Source: Fimbriimonadaceae bacterium (lineage in GTDB: Bacteria; Armatimonadota; UBA10988). From it: a stretch of DNA of 64,000 bases. The first letter of the stretch is position 1; every line of letters starts with the position of its first letter. The DNA is taken from the NCBI GenBank assembly GCA_020850355.1, contig JADZEX010000005.1, positions 1-64,000 of the forward strand, given 5' to 3'. The translations under genes and the position numbers were made by a program. Shown here one piece after another: positions 23,940-32,747 of the stretch. The notes beneath the pieces were generated by a model. That model was not told where the DNA came from. It did no database searches and saw only the letters and a program-made list of their open reading frames with translations.

Positions 23940-25034
23940 TCAAATCTCGATGTTGACGATGCGGTTGATGAAGAAGTAACCGATCATTTGGCTGACGAAC
24001 CCGGCTGCCAGGATCTTCGGCCCGATCGGGTAGTTCTTGCCATCCAGCAACGGCGCGCTGTACTTCTCTTTCGACTGCGGGTCGCTGCCCACCAGGTTCA
24101 GCAGGAAAAACATGCCGACCGGCAGCGCACTCAGCATCAAGCCCGTCATCTTGCCCTGCGCGGTGAGGATGCCGATCTCGCCCCGGATCCGGACCCGCTC
24201 GCGAATCGTCTCGGAAATGCTCCGCAGAATCTCCGACAGAGCGCCGCCGACCTCCATCGAGATCACGATGGCGGTGGTGGCCAGCGAGAAGTCGGCGTTC
24301 TGCACGCGTTCGGCCATGTGCTGCAGGGCGTCGGCGATAGGCACCCCGAGCTGAACCTCCTGCGACATCTTCAGGAACTCGTCGGCCATCGGCGGCTGGC
24401 CTTCGCGCGCGACCATCTCCATCGCCTGCTGGAAGCCGTACCCGGCCTGGGTGGCGTTCGACATCAGCAGCAGGGTGTCGGCCAACTGTGTCTCGAATCT
24501 GCCCATCCAGCGCTTGGCCTTGAACTTCACCACCGTGAACGGCACGGTCATCGCGCCGACCGCGAAGATGATGCCGAACAGATAGCGCTGCATCAGGACG
24601 CCGACCACCATGAACATGAACATCGCCAGGAAGGCCGAGGCGTAGAGCACCTCGGAGGCCCGCCAGTTGGCGCCGATGCGGGTCAGGTCGGAACTCAGCT
24701 TGTTCAGGAACTCGCTGCGCGAACGACCGATCCAGCGCGACACGGTCGGCAGGAGGTCGGCCCCCTTCTCGCGCTTGCGCCGCTTCGCGGCTGGTTCGGA
24801 GGCCGCGCCCGCCCGCTCGACGAGGCGCTCCAACGGCGACAGATTCTCCTCACGGTCGATGTAGTTCTGCAGCCGAGAGAGCGTCGAGCGACTGACCGGT
24901 GCCGAGAATGTCCCGCGGATCGTCCAAACCAGCGCCACGCCGCAGAGCACTGCCCCGCCGAGCAGCATCTTGTTGGAGCTGTTGAGCACCTGCAACCACA
25001 CCAACAACAGCGGCGATGACAGCAACAGCACCAT
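23940..25034 (-). CDS. tadB: Tad pilus inner-membrane platform protein TadB
   Basis: 364 residues. Hydrophobic segments at the N-terminus (residues 2-14 and 22-40), around 135-165 and at the C-terminus, with a type II secretion F-like domain at about 190-340 (QLADTLLLMSNATQAGYGFQQAM, then EVQLGVPIADALQHMAERV and SMEVGGALSEILRSISETIRER). TadB normally pairs with TadC. A charged region at about 75-105 (AAKRRKREKG) is probably cytoplasmic. ATG 25034 has GGAGG at 5 nt and is 14 bp downstream of cpaF. The length is a little above the common 300-330. Confidence 0.93.
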   Translation of the reverse strand: MVLLLSSPLLLVWLQVLNSSNKMLLGGAVLCGVALVWTIRGTFSAPVSRSTLSRLQNYIDREENLSPLERLVERAGAASEPAAKRRKREKGADLLPTVSRWIGRSRSEFLNKLSSDLTRIGANWRASEVLYASAFLAMFMFMVVGVLMQRYLFGIIFAVGAMTVPFTVVKFKAKRWMGRFETQLADTLLLMSNATQAGYGFQQAMEMVAREGQPPMADEFLKMSQEVQLGVPIADALQHMAERVQNADFSLATTAIVISMEVGGALSEILRSISETIRERVRIRGEIGILTAQGKMTGLMLSALPVGMFFLLNLVGSDPQSKEKYSAPLLDGKNYPIGPKILAAGFVSQMIGYFFINRIVNIEI

Positions 25035-25048
25035 GACGCCCTCCGCCG

Positions 25049-26983
25049 CTAGCGGTCCGCGGCGCGGAACATGTCCATCGGCAGGCGAATCCCGTGCTCG
25101 ATGATCCGGTCGTAGCAGCGCGGCCGGATCCCGGTCGGTCCCAGCTTGCCCATCACCTTACCCTCGTCCGTGACCCCTTCCTGGTGGAACACGAACAGGT
25201 CCTGCAGGGTGATGATGTCGCCTTCCATGCCGACCACTTCGGTGATGTACTCGATCTTGCGGGAGCCGTCCTTCATGCGGGCCTGCTGCACAATCAGATC
25301 GACCGCCGAGGAGATCTGCTCGCGGATCGCCTTCAGCGGCAGGTCCATCCCGGCCATCAGCACCATCGTCTCGAGGCGGGCGAGCATCTCGCGCGGGCTG
25401 TTGGCGTGGCCGGTGGTCAGCGAGCCGTCGTGACCGGTGTTCATCGCCTGCAGCATGTCCAGCGCCTCGCCGCCGCGGCACTCCCCGACGACGACCCGAT
25501 CCGGCCGCATACGCAGCGTGTTCTTGACCAGGTCGCGGATGGTCACCGCGCCCTTCCCCTCGACGTTGGCCGGCCGCGTTTCGAGGGTCACCACATGGGT
25601 CTGCCGGAGCTGCAGTTCGGCCGCGTCCTCGACTGTGACAATCCGCTCGTCGTTCGGAATGAACCCCGAGAGGATGTTCAGCAGAGTCGTCTTTCCCGAA
25701 CCGGTACCGCCCGAGACCACGATGTTCATCCGCGCCTTGACGCAGGCATCGAGGAACTGGGCCGCCTCGGCGGTCACCGTGCCGAAGCTGATCAGGTCGT
25801 TGATAGTCAGCGGATCGGCACTGAACTTGCGGATGGTCAGACAGGGCCCCTTCAGCGCGAGCGGCGGGATGATCGCATTGACGCGCGAGCCGGCCGCCGG
25901 ACCCTCTTTCAGGCGGGCGTCGACCATCGGGCTGGCTTCGTCGATGCGGCGCCCCAGCGGCGCGACGATTTTCTCGATGGTATGCAGCACGTGGGCGTCA
26001 TCGCGGAACTTGACGTCGGTCAGGATCAGCTTGCCCTTGCGCTCGACGTAGACCTGATTCGAGGCGTTGACCATGACTTCCGAGACCGTCGGGTCCGCCA
26101 GCAGCGGCTCCAGCGGCCCGAGGCCCTTCATCTCGTTGAGGACCTCCTGGACCACCTGCGTGCGCTCACTGCGTGAGAGCTGCGCGCCGTACTCCAGCAG
26201 CAACTGGTCGACGTTGTTCTCGACTTGATTGCGCAGCCGGTCGACATCGTTGCCGGTCGCGACGTCGGTGTCGATGTCGCGGACCACCCGCTCCATGATC
26301 TGCAGCTTCAGCCGCACGAAGGGGTCTTCGCGCTCCATCTCTCGCGTGCGCTGTTCTTCAGCTTCGACCAGGAACGGGTTCTTGAGTCCCTTGTGGATGG
26401 TGATCTGCGGGCCCGTCCGCGAGAGCGGGGGGAAGACCACCTTGACCCGGCCATCGCCGCCGATCTTGCGGTCCAGCATCGGCGTGCTCTCGTCGACCCG
26501 CGACTTGAGCTGGATCGCGATCTTGCGACCGAGCTCCATGATGTGCTGGTCGTCCTTGAAGCGCACCTCGGTCTTGACCAGCCGGTTGAGCCGCTCAACA
26601 TAGACATCGTCGGGCGCGTTGACGACAATCCGCGAGACGGTGGGGTCGTTCAGGAACGGGTCGATCGGCCCGTAGCCGATCAGCTCGGCCAGGAAGTCGA
26701 GGATCAACTGCTGGCGGACCTCACGCTCCAGCGGTTGCGCGAGCTTCAGGTGTCGCCCGAGCAGGTCCTCGATCTGAATCCGCAGCCGATCCTCGTCCGC
26801 ATTCGAGACCGCGCGGTCGTCGACGCCGTCGATCACCTGTTGGAAGACGCTGTGTTTGAGGCTGTAGTAGTCGCCCTCGGTGGTCTCGCCAGCGGCGGCC
26901 TCGACGGCCGGGGTGTCAACCTCGGCGGCCGGGGCGTCCTGCACGGTGTTGATGCGGTTGAGCCGATCCAGCAGCGACGACAT
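25049..26983 (-). CDS. cpaF: Tad pilus secretion ATPase CpaF/TadA with duplicated N-terminal domain
   Basis: 644 residues, about 150-200 longer than typical CpaF. The extra length is a tandem duplication of the N-terminal domain. Copy 1 (about 39-205) has LIGYGPIDPFLNDPTVSRIV. Copy 2 (about 221-390) has GLGPLEPLLADPTVSEVMV, and the helical part before each copy also aligns. Copy 2 is canonical (SRVNAIIPPLALKGPCLTIR), while copy 1 has drifted (GRVKVVFPPLSRTGPQITIH). The ATPase core follows, with Walker A GGTGSGKTTLL at 425-435, the Asp-box VEDAAELQL and Walker B DRVVVGECRGGEALDML. It should power pilus assembly through TadB/TadC. GAGGAGGG precedes ATG 26983. Confidence 0.95.
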   Translation of the reverse strand: MSSLLDRLNRINTVQDAPAAEVDTPAVEAAAGETTEGDYYSLKHSVFQQVIDGVDDRAVSNADEDRLRIQIEDLLGRHLKLAQPLEREVRQQLILDFLAELIGYGPIDPFLNDPTVSRIVVNAPDDVYVERLNRLVKTEVRFKDDQHIMELGRKIAIQLKSRVDESTPMLDRKIGGDGRVKVVFPPLSRTGPQITIHKGLKNPFLVEAEEQRTREMEREDPFVRLKLQIMERVVRDIDTDVATGNDVDRLRNQVENNVDQLLLEYGAQLSRSERTQVVQEVLNEMKGLGPLEPLLADPTVSEVMVNASNQVYVERKGKLILTDVKFRDDAHVLHTIEKIVAPLGRRIDEASPMVDARLKEGPAAGSRVNAIIPPLALKGPCLTIRKFSADPLTINDLISFGTVTAEAAQFLDACVKARMNIVVSGGTGSGKTTLLNILSGFIPNDERIVTVEDAAELQLRQTHVVTLETRPANVEGKGAVTIRDLVKNTLRMRPDRVVVGECRGGEALDMLQAMNTGHDGSLTTGHANSPREMLARLETMVLMAGMDLPLKAIREQISSAVDLIVQQARMKDGSRKIEYITEVVGMEGDIITLQDLFVFHQEGVTDEGKVMGKLGPTGIRPRCYDRIIEHGIRLPMDMFRAADR

Positions 26984-27090
26984 GCTACCCTCCTCGTGCC
27001 GCCGCCGCCCACAAGCGCGGCCGCAGCGTGCCTATTCCGCACACCCGGCGTTCCGACCGGTCCAGCCGCAGGCCCGTCAGCGACGCCGGC

Positions 27091-28326
27091 CTAGCCCCCG
27101 CGGAACCAGCCGAGGATCCCGCCGCCGCCGGACGGGGTGGGCCCGACCGGCTCGGGCGACTCGTCCAGGAACTCGGCCTCGCGGTCCATCACCTGGTAGG
27201 CGATCCGCCGGATGCTCTGCGCAATCTGCGTCTTCGGCTGGCTCAGCACAAACGGCTCGCCCTCGTTGACGCTGGTCACCGCGACCCGCCCGTCGGACGG
27301 AATGTAGGCGCTGATGTCGTACTCCAGCGTCTGTTCGACGTCCTCCGGACTGATCCCGACGTCGGCGTTGGAGCGGTTCAGCACGAGCTTGACCTTGTCC
27401 GGCCCGTACCGCAGCTTCTGCATCATCGCCAGCGCCGTCTTGGTATTATGCAGCGCCAGCAGGTCGAGGGCAGTCAGCAGGATGATCTCATCACTGTGGT
27501 CGAGCGCCGTCAGCGTGGTGTCCTGTAGGAACGACGGCGTGTCGATCACGATGTAGGTGTGCCGCTCACGCAGCACCTGCAGGACCTTCTCGACCACGAA
27601 GGTGGTGATGGTGTCGGCGTACTCGGGCCGCGCCGGCGCCGCCAGGACCTTCAGGTTGCTGTCGTCATGGAGCGTCAGGAAGCTCTCCATGAGATCCGCG
27701 TCGAGCTGGTTCATGCGCTGAATCACCGCCGCGACGGTCCGCTCGGGGGTGATGTTGAGCATCAGATCGATGTCGCCGAACTGCAGGTTGAGATCCACCA
27801 GCACCGTCGGCCGGCCACTCTCGCGGGCCAGCACAACGGCCAGGTTGGCCGCCAGCATCGACTTGCCGACGCCGCCCTGCGGACTGTAGACCGCCACCAC
27901 CTTGGCGTGCACCGGGCCGCTGCCGAACTCGCTGGTCGCCAGCAGCGCCCGCCGCTGTTCGACCCGCTGGGCGACCTCGGCGATGTTCTGCCCGGCCGTG
28001 TCGGTTTCCAAGGGCTTCGGCAGGAAGTCGTCCGCCCCCGCCCGCAGAGCCGCCCGCAAGTCGTCGAAGGTCGGCTCGTCGCCGGTCAGCACAATCCCCA
28101 GGGCGCGGTGCTGGCCGCGCAGCTTACCCGCCAGATCGATGGCGTCGACGCCGCGCAGGCCGAGGTCGAGCACCACGACATCGACGTTCAACGGGCCGAT
28201 CAACTGCGACAGCTCGGACCCTTCGTCGAGGTCGTCGACGACTTCGAGCTTCGGCTGGGCCTCCAACGTCTCGCGCAGAATCTGGCGCGAGGCGTCGTCC
28301 GAATCGGCGATCAGGATGCGCGCCAC
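27091..28326 (-). CDS. cpaE: Tad pilus localisation ATPase CpaE/TadZ
   Basis: 411 residues. An N-terminal receiver-like domain (1-120) keeps a phospho-acceptor-type Asp in VVVLDLGLRG and a Lys in DDFLPKPLE. The following MinD/ParA-type ATPase (about 145-370) has the deviant Walker A SPQGGVGKSML, a LVDLNLQFGDIDLML segment and IVIDTPSFLQD. CpaE/TadZ proteins place the pilus machine at the cell pole. A Pro/Gly tail ends in GWFRGG. GTG 28326 is chosen because AAGGAG lies 7 nt before it and the receiver domain starts immediately; the longer frame upstream overlaps cpaC and lacks coding character. It lies 10 bp downstream of cpaC. Confidence 0.93.
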   Translation of the reverse strand: MARILIADSDDASRQILRETLEAQPKLEVVDDLDEGSELSQLIGPLNVDVVVLDLGLRGVDAIDLAGKLRGQHRALGIVLTGDEPTFDDLRAALRAGADDFLPKPLETDTAGQNIAEVAQRVEQRRALLATSEFGSGPVHAKVVAVYSPQGGVGKSMLAANLAVVLARESGRPTVLVDLNLQFGDIDLMLNITPERTVAAVIQRMNQLDADLMESFLTLHDDSNLKVLAAPARPEYADTITTFVVEKVLQVLRERHTYIVIDTPSFLQDTTLTALDHSDEIILLTALDLLALHNTKTALAMMQKLRYGPDKVKLVLNRSNADVGISPEDVEQTLEYDISAYIPSDGRVAVTSVNEGEPFVLSQPKTQIAQSIRRIAYQVMDREAEFLDESPEPVGPTPSGGGGILGWFRGG

Positions 28327-28336
28327 AGCCGGCTCC

Positions 28337-30688
28337 TTACCACTTGATCCGCGGGGAGAGCAGCCACACGACGGTGGTCTGTTCCTTCTTGCTGTCGCGG
28401 TACTTGAACAGCTCGCCAATCACCGGGATGCTCGACAGGAACGGGATCCGGCTGACGTTCTTGCGTTCCTGTTCGGTCGTCAGCCCGCCCAGCACGAGCG
28501 TCCCGCCGTCGTCCACCGTGACCGTCGCCTCGGCGGTCCGGGCCGAAATGCCGGGGATCACCGAGCCGTTGATGTTGACTGCGATGCCGTAGTTGACGGC
28601 CGAGACTTCGGTCTCGATCTCCATCTCGATCTGGCTGTCGCTCGGACCCCAACTGATCCGCGGGGTCACCAGCAAGCGGATCCCGACCGGCCGGTACTCG
28701 ACCGACGTGCCGGTCGCCCCACCGGTGCCGGTGGTCGTGCTGGGCAGCGGCACCTGCTCGACAATCTCGCAGCGCCCTTCCATGGTGTCATCGCTGACGA
28801 TGTAGGGTTGCGTCAGAACCCGCGCCCGGTTGTTGCCAACCAGGGCCCGAATGCTCGCCGCCAGGGGATCCAGGCGGGCCATCGTCTGCCCCGGCGTGCG
28901 CTCACCGTAGACCGTCAACTGCCCGTTGGTGGCGCTGATGGTGGTGCCCTGCTGATTCGAACCACTGGAGCCGCCGGTGCTGCCCCCGCTCGTGCCACCG
29001 GTCGGCACGCCGTAGACCAGCCCGAGCTGCTCGCTGTCCGAGGCGGTCATCTCGACCACCTGCACATCGGTGACCACCTGCGCCCGCTTGACCACCAGCC
29101 CGCGCTCGCGCAGTTCGTAGCCGCCGTAGGAGTCGATGATGTCCTGGACCAGCGCAATCAGCTCGCCCTGCTCGTCTTCGTTGCGCACGGTGCCCCGCAG
29201 GGTGACCAGCTTCTTGGGCGTCTCGCTGACCGCCACGGTGACCCGGTCGGTGGGGATCCCGGACTCCGCCAGCGCCTCGGCGATGGCCTTCTCAATCGGC
29301 GGCTTCGGCGGCTCGGGCGGGCTCGTCGATCCCGCGCCACCGGCTCCGCCGAGCAGCTCACTCGGTGGCGGCGGCGCGGGGGTGGCGATGTTGTTGGTGA
29401 TGATGGCCGCGCTGCCCAGTTCGAACTGCACGATCTGTTCGGCCTTCAGGCGGTCGGCCGGGACTGGCGCGTCGCCGGAGAGGAGGACCCGGATGGTCTC
29501 GTCGTCACCCGGCCGCAGCCGCACCCGAATCGCCGCGTTCGGCAGCTCTTCGGCCAGCAGCTTCTCCAGCCGCTGCTCCTGTCCGCTGAGGGCCGCGGCA
29601 TCGAGCTGCGCCGGCTTCTCGACCTGCAGCAGGTTGAGCACCCGAGTGTTCGGCGGGAAGAGCGCGGCGATCGCCTGCTCGACGCGCTGCCGGTCGGCCA
29701 GGCTGGGGACGCTGCCGAGCAAAATCACACTCGCCCCGGCGGCGTCGTCGCGGGCGATCACTTCCACCTTGCCCAACCCGAGCCGCCGCAGCAGGCCGTC
29801 GATTTCGACCGACCCGGGCAGCCGCCCCGGCGTGGCGGTGGCGGGCGGCCCGACCACCTTGACGCTGATCTGCTTCTTCTCGACCTGCCCCAGGAAGGCG
29901 TCGGCCCCGAGGTACCAGACCAGCAGCGAGGTCTCGCCGGCCGACTTGCCGATCAGGACGACTTCCCGTGGCGGCATCAGCACGACGTCGGCGACGCTGT
30001 CGGTGGCGATCAGCGCCCGCTTCAGCTCGGTCGGGACGCTGACCAGCCGGGCCTCACCGACCTGCAAGGTCAAGGTGCCGCCCTCGGCGATGTCGTTGAG
30101 GCGCACGTCGACGGTTGGCAGACCGGGCAGCGGCGGCAGCGGCCGCCCGGAGCCACTCGGCGCCGGCAGCGGCGGCAAGCTGGTGGTGCCGCTCCCGCCG
30201 ACCTGCAACCGCGACTCGACCTTGGCGACGCGGGTCGCCACGAGGGCCTTGGCGCGTTCGGCGGCGGCAGCGCTGCTGACCATCCCGCTGAGCGTCGCGG
30301 TGTCGCCGCTGACGGTCACGGTGATCGGCTCGTTCTGCGTCAACGGGTCGGCGGCCAGCGCCAACTGCAGGCTGCGCTCGCGGGCCAGGCCGACTTCGCC
30401 GGCGGCGACCACGTTGACCTGGTAGGTGATGGTGTGGTTGTCCCGGTCCCAGACGACGACGGTCGTGCGACCGACCTGCTTCCCGCTGACCCGGACCCCG
30501 TCGGGGAGGATCTCGAAGCTGGCCTTGTCGGCATCGATCACCTGCGAGCGCTGGAAGCCGGGCGCGGCGAGCAGGACCTGCCCGCCGACCTCGACGACCA
30601 CCTCGCGGGCGGCGGTCTGCGCGCTGCTCGGCAGCGCGCTCCCGACCGCCAGCACCAGCAACCAGAGGATGCGGTTGAATTGCGTCAT
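28337..30688 (-). CDS. cpaC: Tad pilus secretin CpaC/RcpA, enlarged
   Basis: 783 residues, well above the usual 450-600. A signal peptide at 1-24 (cleavage near SSAQTA) is followed by a pilus-N-terminal module (27-97), a BON-like module (105-162), a second pilus-N-terminal module (205-278), three more BON-like modules (about 298-357, 370-430 and 462-533), and the secretin domain (535-783). The secretin part has ARVLTQPYIVSDDTMEGRC, YRPVGIRLLVTPRIS and the DDGGTLVLGGLTTEQ signature. A Ser/Gly-rich loop at 562-585 lies in the secretin. The protein should form the outer-membrane pore of the Tad machine. The ATG at 30688 has a Shine-Dalgarno 30 nt away with a hairpin between them. Confidence 0.93.
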   Translation of the reverse strand: MTQFNRILWLLVLAVGSALPSSAQTAAREVVVEVGGQVLLAAPGFQRSQVIDADKASFEILPDGVRVSGKQVGRTTVVVWDRDNHTITYQVNVVAAGEVGLARERSLQLALAADPLTQNEPITVTVSGDTATLSGMVSSAAAAERAKALVATRVAKVESRLQVGGSGTTSLPPLPAPSGSGRPLPPLPGLPTVDVRLNDIAEGGTLTLQVGEARLVSVPTELKRALIATDSVADVVLMPPREVVLIGKSAGETSLLVWYLGADAFLGQVEKKQISVKVVGPPATATPGRLPGSVEIDGLLRRLGLGKVEVIARDDAAGASVILLGSVPSLADRQRVEQAIAALFPPNTRVLNLLQVEKPAQLDAAALSGQEQRLEKLLAEELPNAAIRVRLRPGDDETIRVLLSGDAPVPADRLKAEQIVQFELGSAAIITNNIATPAPPPPSELLGGAGGAGSTSPPEPPKPPIEKAIAEALAESGIPTDRVTVAVSETPKKLVTLRGTVRNEDEQGELIALVQDIIDSYGGYELRERGLVVKRAQVVTDVQVVEMTASDSEQLGLVYGVPTGGTSGGSTGGSSGSNQQGTTISATNGQLTVYGERTPGQTMARLDPLAASIRALVGNNRARVLTQPYIVSDDTMEGRCEIVEQVPLPSTTTGTGGATGTSVEYRPVGIRLLVTPRISWGPSDSQIEMEIETEVSAVNYGIAVNINGSVIPGISARTAEATVTVDDGGTLVLGGLTTEQERKNVSRIPFLSSIPVIGELFKYRDSKKEQTTVVWLLSPRIKW

Positions 30689-30694
30689 AGTCGC

Positions 30695-30717
30695 CCGGCT
30701 GGACTGCCCCCAGCCGG
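30695..30717 (-). promoter_or_regulatory. Hairpin between Shine-Dalgarno and cpaC start codon
   Basis: On the minus strand an ideal AAAGGAGG (30719-30726) lies 30 nt before the cpaC ATG. A perfect 8-bp stem (30710-30717 with 30695-30702) and 7-nt loop fills that gap. Folding it out leaves 7 nt between Shine-Dalgarno and ATG, the normal spacing. No in-frame start codon lies in between. Confidence 0.6.
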
Positions 30718-30769
30718 TCCTCCTTTCCTCACCCGCCCGCGCCGCGCCTGGCCGGCCGTCGGGGTCGCC

Positions 30770-32074
30770 CTAGTAGCTGACGACCGACTTCTCTTTGCCG
30801 CGGTAGACCTCAATCGTACCACGACCCGGCCGCGGCGGGGTGGCGGTCGCCGGGCGCGCCGTCTTGACATCGCCGCGCAGCCGCCGAACCTCGTCCTGCA
30901 GCGCCTTGACCTGCGCGGTGTTGGACTGCATCACACTGACCGGCGGGACCGCCGGGCCGGCCGGTGCCGGGGTCGTCGCGGGCGGCTTCATTCGCGACCC
31001 GTAGCGCTCCAGATTGCGCTTCTCGACGCGCATCTCGGTCATCCGCACGTCGCGCTCCAGGGCGTCCAGCTTCCGCTGTTCGGCCGCCTCGCGGTCCTGC
31101 TCGCTCTGCCGCTGCCGCTCGTTGTACTTCACCACGTCGCGGCGGTCGAGCGGCACCACATCGTCGAGCGTCAGCAGCGGCGGCCCGCCCGGCCCGCCGG
31201 CCTCGCCCCCGGCGCCGGCCAGGTAGGCTTGCGCGTTGTCGAAAATGATCTGCTGGGCGTCCTCGGCGCGGTGCAGCGCCAACTGAATCTCGGCCGTCTT
31301 GCGCCACAGCGTGAGGTACTGCGCCTGCGCTGGAGTGACCTCGATGGTCACGCTGGGATTCTCGATCTTCGGCTCCAACTGCTCCTGGAGCTTGGCGATC
31401 GGGTCGTCGAAACGAGTCTTCAGCGCATCCGCGGTGGGCGGCGGAGTCTTCGAGGCTTCCGCGGCCCGCTCGTCCTGCTTGGCCTTGATTTCCTTCTGCA
31501 GGTCGGCTTTGCGCTTGTCTTCCTGCTGCTGCGAGAGGATCTTGTCGACCGCCACCACGCGCACGTTGCTGGCGAGCCGGACGCTGACGCTCTGGCCGGC
31601 GTTCTGGTCGAAGTTGACCCCGAAGGCGTCGACCCGGTCGTCAGGCTTCAGGAACGACAGGTCGTACAGGCTGGGCTGCGGCGGCGCGGCGATGGTCACC
31701 GCGACGAAGCCCGGCTGCACCGACTGCGAGGCCTGTTGCGGCGGCGGATCGATGTTGGTCGGCGTGAACGCATCGCCGGGCGCCAGGGCGACGCGCGCCT
31801 GCCCGCCGATGATGAACTTGGTGTCGGTGTAGGCCTCGGCGGGCACCCGGTTGGCGAAGTCGGCCTCCGGGATATCCTCTTCTTTGATGTCGTCGAGCCC
31901 GACCCGCCCGCCTTGGGCAATCGCGCGGGCGGCCACGGTGGCCTTCTTGGTGGGCGGCGGCTTGGCCTTGTCGTCGGCCTTCCCCCCGCCGCCGCCGGGG
32001 CCGCGGAAGTACAGGAAGATCAACACGAACATGGTGATCGCCAGCACGGGCACCATCAGGCGTCGGACGTTCAT
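30770..32074 (-). CDS. cpaB: Tad pilus assembly protein CpaB/RcpC with long C-terminal extension
   Basis: 434 residues; usual CpaB is about 260-330. One N-terminal membrane segment (5-24) is followed by a Gly run, an SAF-like domain (about 45-110: ATVAARAIAQGGRVGLDDI, ALAPGDAFT), and the RcpC region with SVSVRLASNVRVVAVDKIL at about 170. Two charged coiled-coil stretches follow (QQEDKRKADLQKEIKAKQDE; RQRQSEQDREAAEQRKLD) and a basic Pro-rich tail. CpaB is a periplasmic Tad component thought to act with the secretin. The coiled coils are an extra feature. ATG 32074 has GAGG at good spacing; the gene is 16 bp after cpaA. Confidence 0.9.
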   Translation of the reverse strand: MNVRRLMVPVLAITMFVLIFLYFRGPGGGGGKADDKAKPPPTKKATVAARAIAQGGRVGLDDIKEEDIPEADFANRVPAEAYTDTKFIIGGQARVALAPGDAFTPTNIDPPPQQASQSVQPGFVAVTIAAPPQPSLYDLSFLKPDDRVDAFGVNFDQNAGQSVSVRLASNVRVVAVDKILSQQQEDKRKADLQKEIKAKQDERAAEASKTPPPTADALKTRFDDPIAKLQEQLEPKIENPSVTIEVTPAQAQYLTLWRKTAEIQLALHRAEDAQQIIFDNAQAYLAGAGGEAGGPGGPPLLTLDDVVPLDRRDVVKYNERQRQSEQDREAAEQRKLDALERDVRMTEMRVEKRNLERYGSRMKPPATTPAPAGPAVPPVSVMQSNTAQVKALQDEVRRLRGDVKTARPATATPPRPGRGTIEVYRGKEKSVVSY

Positions 32075-32090
32075 CGCTACCTCGTCAAGC

Positions 32091-32648
32091 TCACGCCGGG
32101 AACACCGTGCCCGTCGTGTAAACCAGCCCCAGGGTGGTCGCCAGCCCGAGCGCCAGCCCTAGCGCAAAGGGCACCTGCCCCTGCGAACGCTCGGTGAAGT
32201 TGACGGGTCGCAGCGCCAACACCGAGTTGCGAAAATAGTACCCGATATTCTCGAAAGCGGCACTGGTTTCTCCACGCCGAGCGAGCACCAGCAGGCAGAC
32301 CAGCCCATGCACAATGCTGCCGTAGAGAAACGTGAACAGCGCCACCGCCGGCCCGCCGAGCGCGCCGACCCCCGCCAGGTACTTGACATCCCCCGCCTTC
32401 ACGAGGTGCAAGGCGAATGGCAGGAACAGAATGCCCAATCCGACCAGCGCGCCAAACACACCAACCTTCCAATCACCGGCCCCCACCGCGGCCTGGGCTG
32501 GCCAGCTATTGAGCAACACCCCGCCGACAATCATCGGAAAGGTCAGCAGGTTGAAGATCTTGTTGACCCGCAGATCGGTGGCCGTCGCAATCACCGCCGT
32601 GATCACGAGCAGCACGGTCACCGCGGGTGTCAGCTCAACCGACTGCAC
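32091..32648 (-). CDS. cpaA: Prepilin peptidase CpaA/TadV (A24 family)
   Basis: 185 residues from GTG 32648, with about six hydrophobic segments. The two aspartates of A24 aspartic prepilin peptidases are visible: TATDLRVNKIFNLLTFPMI (first Asp) and VKAGDVKYLAGVGALGG (GxGD-like motif, with Ala in place of the first Gly). It would process the Flp pilin leader. The family N-terminus fits GTG 32648, which has GGAG at 6 nt; a TTG at 32714 would add 22 polar residues. It is first in the Tad gene run, downstream of the DUF2723 gene. The pilin it should cleave is not encoded in this window. Confidence 0.85.
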   Translation of the reverse strand: MQSVELTPAVTVLLVITAVIATATDLRVNKIFNLLTFPMIVGGVLLNSWPAQAAVGAGDWKVGVFGALVGLGILFLPFALHLVKAGDVKYLAGVGALGGPAVALFTFLYGSIVHGLVCLLVLARRGETSAAFENIGYYFRNSVLALRPVNFTERSQGQVPFALGLALGLATTLGLVYTTGTVFPA

Positions 32649-32747
32649 TGCCTGCTCCAGCCGCGTTCCGGCCCCGCCCGTGGATACCTTCCCACGCGGC
32701 GCCGTGAATGTCAACCAGCCTGGCAGGCGAGTTGAGCGCCGGCCGCG

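Noticed and set aside
27902-32197. A 1431-codon open frame on the plus strand across cpaE-cpaB
   Set aside because: It is the complement of strongly supported Tad genes and has repetitive, domain-free composition.
22659-32648. A hidden Flp pilin gene within the Tad locus
   Set aside because: No gap exceeds about 110 bp, and no small product with a typical pilin hydrophobic segment and Glu at +5 was seen.
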